In this document: in pieces, positions 58,624 through 64,000 of the stretch
How the letters are laid out: every line of letters starts with the position of its first letter
Position numbering within the stretch: the stretch's first letter is position 1
NCBI GenBank assembly: GCA_016185945.1
Contig: JACPMR010000012.1
Coordinates: forward strand, 1 to 64,000
Direction of reading: 5' to 3'
Origin: Candidatus Woesearchaeota archaeon
GTDB lineage: Archaea > Nanobdellota > Nanobdellia > Woesearchaeales > GW2011-AR4
DNA: 64,000 nucleotides
Program-made: the position numbers and the translations under genes
The notes under the pieces: generated by a model
What the model was told of the DNA's origin: nothing
Databases searched by the model: none
The model's input: the letters and a program-made list of their open reading frames with translations, nothing else

Positions 58624-59271
58624 TTATCTAAGAAATTTTCCTGTTCTGAATCCATAAGCCACAGGGTCAAGCTCCATCCAGAGCCTGAATTGCTCCCATT
58701 CTGCTGAGCTCATGCCAGCTTTTGGCACAAGCGACAATGTGTCTATCCATCCTCCTCGGGTATATTTAATACGCTGGGTTATTCTGTCCAATGTTTCTGC
58801 ATTAAGCACAGTAAATCTGCTATCTTCCAATGAGCGGTTTGCCATTGCAATGTGGTCTTCACCTTGGCTTTCATAGGCATTTTTTGCTCTGAATCTAAAC
58901 AAATAGCTGAATAGTTTCCCGTAGTCGATATAAGAAGTGGTAGGAGCGGTGTTATAGCCTCGAGAAGATGTTCCGTAGCCTCCATCTGCGCTTAAAGGCG
59001 TATCCTCTTTTACAGCCTTATATTGTTTTTCCTCTGCGGTCTGTTTGCCCTTTCTGCCTTTTTTAGCTCTTTGAATTGCAGCCTTTATCAGAATGTTGAC
59101 TACTGAAGACAAAGTTGAAGAAATCTGCAAATTTGGCTTTTTCTGCTCATCAAGCTTTTGTTTAGTGCCTTTTTCTTTTTTAGCTTCAAGTTTAGGCACT
59201 TTTACTATTGCTTTTTTTAGTTTGATTTTAGAAAATTCCATTAATTTATCAACTAATGTTGATTGAGCCAA
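58624..59271 (-). CDS. Hypothetical protein, paralogue of 57900..58544
   Basis: As above; shared TSYIDYGKLFSYL and GMSSAEWEQ(F/V) blocks. Confidence 0.65.
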   Translation of the reverse strand: MAQSTLVDKLMEFSKIKLKKAIVKVPKLEAKKEKGTKQKLDEQKKPNLQISSTLSSVVNILIKAAIQRAKKGRKGKQTAEEKQYKAVKEDTPLSADGGYGTSSRGYNTAPTTSYIDYGKLFSYLFRFRAKNAYESQGEDHIAMANRSLEDSRFTVLNAETLDRITQRIKYTRGGWIDTLSLVPKAGMSSAEWEQFRLWMELDPVAYGFRTGKFLR

Positions 59272-59552
59272 AAAATCACCTCAGAATCATTTGTAAGCAC
59301 TTTTTTCCAATATTTATAATTTTGTTTTCACTTGTTTGTGGTTTTACAACAAAGTATTTAAATAAAGTTTAATGCTTATCTTTTGCTGATTGGAAAAATC
59401 GTTTTTATTGAAAAATTTATTATTTATTGAGATGCCCGTGACTTGGCGAGCGAGTCTCTCGCGAGCCTCGCATGCCACTGTCAAAGGCAAGAAGCACTAA
59501 ATACATTAACTGAAGGATAACTTTGACTGAAAAGATAATGAAAATTTTAAAA

Positions 59553-59688
59553 ATTCAATCCGCTTCGCAAATTTTACCCTCAGTGACTTGTGAGCGAGTT
59601 CGCTGTTGCGTGCGAGAACGCTCGCACGCAAGCGTTCAGGTCGAGCTCACTCGCATGCCACGGGCATTAACCCGACTCGCTATACATT
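59553..59688 (+). repeat. Intergenic repeat family A, copy 6 (long form)
   Basis: TTCAATCCGCTTCGC ... GACTCGCTATACATTGAATAAA. Confidence 0.7.
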
Positions 59689-59722
59689 GAATAAAAATAA
59701 TAAAATATATTAAATATTCAAA

Positions 59723-60256
59723 ATGAACGATGCAGTTTTCCTACAGATAAAAAAAGAGTACGACAATTTCTATCGCGAACTGATGAGAAAAGGCAAGCTG
59801 CCAATGTGGAGCACTTCAAAGGGATTCTGGAATGCATCGATTTCAGATGAAGTTTATGAAGTATTCAAAAGAATCGATTTGCATCAATTCAACAATTTTT
59901 TAGATATAGGAAGCGGCGACGGAAAGGTTGTTCTAATGGCTGCTTTGTTCTGCCAAAGTGCAGAAGGAGTTGAGATTGATGAATTTCTACACAATAAGGC
60001 GGTTGAATTTAAAAATAAGTTCAATATAAAGAATGCAATATTCCATAATAAAGATTTTTTTGAGCATGACTTTTCAAAATATGACATTTTGTTTTCAACT
60101 CCTGATGCTCCGCTTGAAAGAGGGCTTGAGAATAAGCTGCTAAAAGAAATGAAAGGCAAGCTTATCCATTACGGGCATCACTTTCGTCCAAAGTTTTTGA
60201 AGAAAGAGGATAGCTTTTTGGTGAATGGAAGCTTGGTGAGCCTGTACACTAAATAA
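59723..60256 (+). CDS. Class I SAM-dependent methyltransferase
   Basis: FLDIGSGDGKVVLMAALFCQSAEGVEID. Confidence 0.82.
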   Translation: MNDAVFLQIKKEYDNFYRELMRKGKLPMWSTSKGFWNASISDEVYEVFKRIDLHQFNNFLDIGSGDGKVVLMAALFCQSAEGVEIDEFLHNKAVEFKNKFNIKNAIFHNKDFFEHDFSKYDILFSTPDAPLERGLENKLLKEMKGKLIHYGHHFRPKFLKKEDSFLVNGSLVSLYTK

Positions 60257-60332
60257 AAATATTAAATATTACAAGAAAAGATTTTTATATGAGTGGCTTT
60301 AGTTTAACTAAACAAGGAATTTAGGTGGGATT

Positions 60333-60602
60333 ATGAGTTATGATGTGCCTCCAGATTATATAGTAGTGGCAGATGTGCCTCAAGAAGGGTATGGTTTTGT
60401 ACTGGACAGATTAAAAAAGGTAGGTTTAAGTGGGTTAACTAAAATTAATGATGAAACTTCGCGCATGGTGCTAACTGACGCAAAAGGCCCGCTCGAGTTC
60501 ATTGTTAGAACCCATAAAGATGGAAAGCCTGTACTTGAAATATTAGCGCCAAGAGGAGATTATAACAGAGCAAGACAATCGTTAATAGCCTACTTGAATT
60601 GA
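60333..60602 (+). CDS. Hypothetical protein (89 aa)
   Basis: Complete ORF with TATA-like upstream sequence. Confidence 0.5.
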   Translation: MSYDVPPDYIVVADVPQEGYGFVLDRLKKVGLSGLTKINDETSRMVLTDAKGPLEFIVRTHKDGKPVLEILAPRGDYNRARQSLIAYLN

Positions 60603-60625
60603 ATTTTTTAAGACTTTCTGTCTGC

Positions 60626-61462
60626 CTAACTAAAAACCATAGCTCCATACTTCTGCCCTTCTATCTTAACATCGTTAACAGCAAAAGTATTCTTGTCAGC
60701 AATCTTCAATTCCCTGTTTGAAGAAAGCAAATAATACAGCTTGCTTTTTGATGTAGTCAATACATCGCCATAAATAATCTCATCATTGATTTTTTCATAC
60801 TTCCTCAGCAAGAATACACCTTCTTCAATTGTGTAAACAACAATGCCTTGGAGAATTCCTGAAAACATTGCTGCGATTTGTGGTGAATATTTATTGATTA
60901 TTTTCAAGTTATTTTTTGCGATTTTTATTGATTCATTGCAATTAAATTTGCATGGAAAATGGCTTAGCAATGCAATATCAAAATGCCTTGCCGCAATATT
61001 GCTATAGAACGGAAATTCATAACCATTGGAATTTTCAAGCGTTTTTAATGTCAAGTCCGTATTGCTTTCATCAAAATTTTTTTCAAAAAACTCGCAGCAG
61101 CATTTTGGATAGCCAAGCAACAGCCCAAGTTCCTTATGCTTGTTGTTTTCTTCTGATGTTTTAGCTTTTTCTGCGGTATCTTTATCTTTCGATAAATATA
61201 TAAAAAAATAACCTTTTTGTTTTGAATCTTTAGGTATTTTAACTGATTTGTCGGAATAAAACTCGCTTTGGAGGTTTTGCTTCATTACCTTGAAATTCGA
61301 TATTGACGATTCTATTTTATTTTGCTTTAAAAAATCAACCGCTTTTTCAGTTTCATTCTCAAAAACCATTATCCTTGCGCATGGCTTGATGCCTTCAATG
61401 ACGTAAAGAACCTCAAGAGACTTTATAATGGAGTGGAAGACTTGCTGGAGTTTGAAAATCAT
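60626..61462 (-). CDS. DUF483-like protein
   Basis: ELGLLLGYPKCCCEFFEKNF motif. Confidence 0.7.
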   Translation of the reverse strand: MIFKLQQVFHSIIKSLEVLYVIEGIKPCARIMVFENETEKAVDFLKQNKIESSISNFKVMKQNLQSEFYSDKSVKIPKDSKQKGYFFIYLSKDKDTAEKAKTSEENNKHKELGLLLGYPKCCCEFFEKNFDESNTDLTLKTLENSNGYEFPFYSNIAARHFDIALLSHFPCKFNCNESIKIAKNNLKIINKYSPQIAAMFSGILQGIVVYTIEEGVFLLRKYEKINDEIIYGDVLTTSKSKLYYLLSSNRELKIADKNTFAVNDVKIEGQKYGAMVFS

Positions 61463-61595
61463 ATTGTCAGTTTTATCATATTATTTATAATAGTTATGAT
61501 TTGTCACTATCCACTGCCAATAACAAAACCTTTTAAATGTATAACAATAATTTTATAAACAACTAGAGTAAAGAATATTAAAAAAGAGGCAAATA

Positions 61596-62402
61596 ATGAA
61601 ATTTGATATTCCTAGGAAAGAGCATCCTAATCTCGAGCGATATTACAAAGAAGATGTTGACACTGCCTATAGGTTTGCCAATGAAATCTACAAGGAGCTT
61701 GGCAGCTTTATAAGGGCGGTTGTGCTGTTCGGCTCCACTGCAAGAAGGACAAAGCAGTCAGGAGGAGACATAGACATTCTGGTTATTATAGACGATTTAA
61801 TGATGAGCATGTCTCCAGAGGTTGTAGAAGCATACAGGCTGATTGTCCAAAAAACAATTGTGAAGGTTTCTACCAAGATTCATGTAACTACAATGCGCTT
61901 CACTTCGTTCTGGGAATACATGAGGAATGGGGATCCAATAGCAATCAACCTTTTGCGGGATGGTGTTGCTTTGATTGACTCTGGTTTCTTTGATCCTATG
62001 CAGGCATTGCTTAAAAGGGGCAGAGTAAGGCCTACGCAGGAAAGCATATGGACTTACTACACAAGAGCCCCAAATACTCTGCACAACTCAAAATGGCACT
62101 TGCTGCAGGCGGTGATTGACTTGTACTGGGCAGTTATTGATGCGGCGCATGCCGCCTTGATGAAGATTGGTGAAATACCTCCAACGCCAGAGCATGTTGC
62201 TGATTTAATGGAGCAAAAGCTTGTAAAGAAGAAGATGCTTGAACATAAGTATGTCATTGTGATGAGGAACTTTTATAGATTGATGAAGATGGTAACTCAT
62301 AGGGAAATTGTAGAGATTAAAGGCGCTGAATTCGATCATTACTACAAGATTGCAGAGGACTTCGTGCAGAGAATGAGAAGATTTATAGAGCACGGGAAGT
62401 AA
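61596..62402 (+). CDS. Nucleotidyltransferase-domain protein with helical C-terminal domain
   Basis: VLFGSTARRTKQSGGDIDILVIID; C-terminal helical domain. Confidence 0.82.
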   Translation: MKFDIPRKEHPNLERYYKEDVDTAYRFANEIYKELGSFIRAVVLFGSTARRTKQSGGDIDILVIIDDLMMSMSPEVVEAYRLIVQKTIVKVSTKIHVTTMRFTSFWEYMRNGDPIAINLLRDGVALIDSGFFDPMQALLKRGRVRPTQESIWTYYTRAPNTLHNSKWHLLQAVIDLYWAVIDAAHAALMKIGEIPPTPEHVADLMEQKLVKKKMLEHKYVIVMRNFYRLMKMVTHREIVEIKGAEFDHYYKIAEDFVQRMRRFIEHGK

Positions 62403-62404
62403 GA

Positions 62405-64000
62405 TTATTTTGTAATTTTTGGTTTGCTGCAATCATTTACTTTTATTTCAGATGTTTTTGTATCCCTTAGCCTTCCATCGTCAGAATAAACATTAGCTGT
62501 CATCGGGTAAGTGCCCTTTTTCACATTATTATCGATCTTTAGCTTTATCGAATCTAAGAATGTATTGTCTTCATCGCCAGATTCTATTGAAATGTTTTTT
62601 ATTGTATGTGTAAAGTTTAACTCATTGCTTTTTATTTCCAAAATGATATTTTCCTCATCCTCTTGTCCAATATTTATTACCTCATAAGTTATTGTAACAA
62701 TTCTGTTGCAATTAATTGTTGGAGGTTTTAAATCAAAACCCAAAAATCTTAGGCCATGCTTTTCCTTTTCTACTTCTAGCTTCACTTCGAAATGGCTTCT
62801 GTGCAAAGTGCCATTTTCATCTTCCCCTTCTGCTTCAATCAAAACATCAAAAGTATCTTCGTCAATATCAAGCGGAACATTAAACTTGAATGTGATTTTT
62901 TTGTCATCCTGCGCGCCTAAATCAAATTCTTTGGCTTCTAATTCCAAATCATCCCCGTCATCCATTTCCTCAATTGTAACCCTTAAATCAGTATCTTCTA
63001 TGCTTAAATCATCTTCATCTGAAAAATCGTTTTTTATCTTAACCTTGAACTCAACATTTGAGCCAGGCATAGCTTTTTTTCTAATTCTTGTATTATTATC
63101 AACATTAACTCTTTTATTTCTGATTTTTGCATCCAAATCAATAATCTTAAGTTTACTTCCCGGATTTACAGTTATGTTGGATGACTGGTTTGTTATTGCT
63201 ATAAAATCTGAAGCACTTACATTAACAACGAAAAATCCTATAGATTGTGGAGTGAATATTATCAATCCTCTTGAACTGTCTATCGACATTCCGCTTGCAT
63301 TTGTTTTTATGGAGAAATTCAATACGTCATTATCGGCATCGCTGGCGTCAACGTCATAGGTATGTTCCTCATTAACTGTAGCAGTTAATTTCGGAACAGA
63401 GGTTATTGTTGGTGGAGTATTGTTTGTTATATTTACTAAAATAATCGCCAATTTAGAACCAATCAGCAATCCATCGCTTACAGTAAAATTAATTGTATTT
63501 TTTCCTAAATCTCTGTTTGTTGGTTTCCAAGAAATTGCCGCAGCTGAATTGTTGATTTTTGATATTAAAATATCAGAGTGATTCGCTGAAAATATCAATG
63601 CGTCATTATCCAAATCGTTTGCAGTAATGTCAAAGCTCGAATTTATGTTTTTTGAAAATGTTTTGTCTGGTATTGCATCTAAAATTGGAGCTCTATTGAA
63701 ATTAGTTACTATAACCGCCCATTTCATTGAAACTTGGTTTGATGCAGGGTCATTTATTGTCGCATTTACTGAATGGGTTCCATTGGCATTAAAATCCGGC
63801 GAGTAGGAGAAATTGGCAATATTTGTGCCATTCAATTTTCCATCTATGAGCCAAGTAAAATCCAGCTTTGTGTCGTCTGGGTCAGTGGCATTAACACTAA
63901 ACTTTAAAGTTGAATTTTCAGTTATTGTTTGGGTTAAACTTGGTGGAGAGAACGAAACAATGTAAGGGCTGTTGTTTACAAATATGTTAAATAAACTATC
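62405..64000 (-). CDS. Large Ig-like/cadherin-like surface protein (5' end beyond window)
   Basis: Repeats NEEHTYDVDASDADNDVLNFS, FDITANDLDNDALIFSA; frame remains open to the window edge (FTWLIDGKLNGTNIANFSYSP...). Confidence 0.82.
   Translation of the reverse strand, partial: DSLFNIFVNNSPYIVSFSPPSLTQTITENSTLKFSVNATDPDDTKLDFTWLIDGKLNGTNIANFSYSPDFNANGTHSVNATINDPASNQVSMKWAVIVTNFNRAPILDAIPDKTFSKNINSSFDITANDLDNDALIFSANHSDILISKINNSAAAISWKPTNRDLGKNTINFTVSDGLLIGSKLAIILVNITNNTPPTITSVPKLTATVNEEHTYDVDASDADNDVLNFSIKTNASGMSIDSSRGLIIFTPQSIGFFVVNVSASDFIAITNQSSNITVNPGSKLKIIDLDAKIRNKRVNVDNNTRIRKKAMPGSNVEFKVKIKNDFSDEDDLSIEDTDLRVTIEEMDDGDDLELEAKEFDLGAQDDKKITFKFNVPLDIDEDTFDVLIEAEGEDENGTLHRSHFEVKLEVEKEKHGLRFLGFDLKPPTINCNRIVTITYEVINIGQEDEENIILEIKSNELNFTHTIKNISIESGDEDNTFLDSIKLKIDNNVKKGTYPMTANVYSDDGRLRDTKTSEIKVNDCSKPKITK

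Noticed and set aside
1-64000. CRISPR array
   Set aside because: No regularly spaced direct repeats with unique spacers were seen; the repeats present are dispersed or two-copy tandem.

Overview
This AT-rich 64 kb window is chromosomal DNA from an archaeon. Split archaeal-type informational genes (EF-1alpha, EF-2, uS10, L7Ae-S28e-L24e-Ndk, archaeal histone, archaeal GluRS, Taw3), FtsZ, an archaeal prepilin peptidase and many short genes make a DPANN lineage (Woesearchaeota/Pacearchaeota-like) the most likely source; this placement is inference. The main findings are as follows. (1) Of five tRNA genes, four carry an insertion at the same place inside the T-loop (TTCAA^..^NN). Two of these (tRNA-Ser CGA, tRNA-Glu CTC) are homologous 32-nt introns with a conserved hairpin. 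tRNA-Met has a 63-nt canonical 37/38 intron, and a tRNA-Ala-like gene appears to carry three non-anticodon insertions. (2) There is an RHS-type polymorphic toxin tip (YALAQGNPYKYVDPTGH + Ntox28-like domain) with an adjacent DUF7674-like immunity gene and a displaced RHS fragment. (3) At least six copies of an intergenic repeat (TTCAATCCG ... CTCGCCTATACATT) and a second family of short hairpin elements are present; one hairpin element is shared between the tRNA-Met intron and a partially duplicated rpsJ 3' end. (4) Two tandem HIT proteins lack the catalytic histidine. (5) A micro-ORF cluster sits upstream of an atypical TPP enzyme. (6) Two genes (cytidylate kinase, zinc ribbon) are broken by single-nucleotide homopolymer slips. 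(7) Several compositionally distinct ORFans are scattered among conserved genes. All family calls come from reading motifs by eye; no searches were run.
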